The notes beneath the pieces were generated by a model. That model saw nothing but the letters and a program-made list of their open reading frames with translations. It did not search any database and had not been told where the DNA came from. Positions 63,076 through 63,136 of a stretch of 63,136 nt of DNA are shown one piece after another. The translations under genes were made by a program, and so were the position numbers. Origin of the DNA: Lachnospiraceae bacterium (GTDB taxonomy: Bacteria; Bacillota; Clostridia; Lachnospirales; Lachnospiraceae). Every line of letters starts with the position of its first letter. Positions within the stretch are counted from its first letter, which is position 1. Location of the stretch: the NCBI GenBank assembly GCA_024682835.1, contig JAIKYU010000072.1:1-63136 (forward strand), given 5' to 3'.

Positions 63076-63136
63076 ACAGTTTTTCTATCCCCGCCGCTGT
63101 GCCCTGGCGTAGACGTCGCGCAGACGCAACGTCTCA

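Overview
The window looks like a chromosomal segment of an anaerobic, gut- or rumen-type member of the Bacillota, most likely a Lachnospiraceae-like clostridium. The reasons are the high GC for a clostridium, strong Shine-Dalgarno sites, consensus sigma-A promoters with 17-bp spacers, a fused polyamine permease/binding protein, an [FeFe]-hydrogenase-like protein, an RqcH homologue, the ACT/PFL pair and an oligosaccharide ABC importer with no ATPase gene beside it. The species cannot be named from sequence alone. I saw no rRNA, CRISPR array, phage or insertion sequence. Most of the window is read leftward (minus strand).

Left part (1-16.4 kb). The 3' end of rqcH meets, tail to tail, a leftward string of ilvE, a beta-lactamase-fold hydrolase, an orphan TRAP-type binding lipoprotein and a Cache-GGDEF diguanylate cyclase. 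Before ilvE lies a 340-base leader full of hairpins. Next come leuC-leuD with a glycosyltransferase, an Mrp-type Fe-S carrier ATPase and an AI-2E-family membrane protein, then an [FeFe]-hydrogenase-like protein translationally coupled to a large hybrid histidine kinase.

Middle (16.4-38 kb). potA-potB-potCD (rightward) encode polyamine uptake. They converge, with no gap, on a long leftward block. Going upstream from its 3' end the block holds a two-helix MacB-like ectodomain protein, a HlyD-type adaptor, two sugar-type ABC permeases, a PFL protein, an ACT protein, a WalJ/YycJ-like nuclease, an FtsA-like ATPase, coaE, polA, a zinc-finger membrane protein and an EAL phosphodiesterase. Then follow a tRNA-Val(CAC), a zinc-ribbon/HTH protein and a GT4 glycosyltransferase.

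Right part (38-62 kb). This is a xylan-side-chain (aldouronate) utilisation locus: xylulokinase, GH120 beta-xylosidase, an SGNH acetylesterase, an LplABC-like oligosaccharide importer, GH67 alpha-glucuronidase, a TRAP importer (dctPQM), and an AraC regulator divergent from uxuA-uxuB. The enzymes lack signal peptides, so I infer that acetylated methylglucurono-xylooligosaccharides are imported and then split in the cytoplasm. Xylulose would be phosphorylated by XylB, and glucuronate would go through UxuB/UxuA. Xylose isomerase, uronate isomerase, 2-keto-3-deoxygluconate kinase and endo-xylanase are not in this window. A papain-family protease, a YcxB-like protein and three membrane or unknown genes behind araC are interspersed. 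The window ends with a cupin gene and a DAHP synthase.

Most notable: the hydrogenase-like/histidine-kinase couple; the ABC-permease + HlyD + MacB-ectodomain operon that lacks any ATPase; a leader motif (GATGTCAGG) shared by three otherwise unrelated promoters; and two intergenic repeat regions that share the hairpin core CCCGTATTTTGGG.
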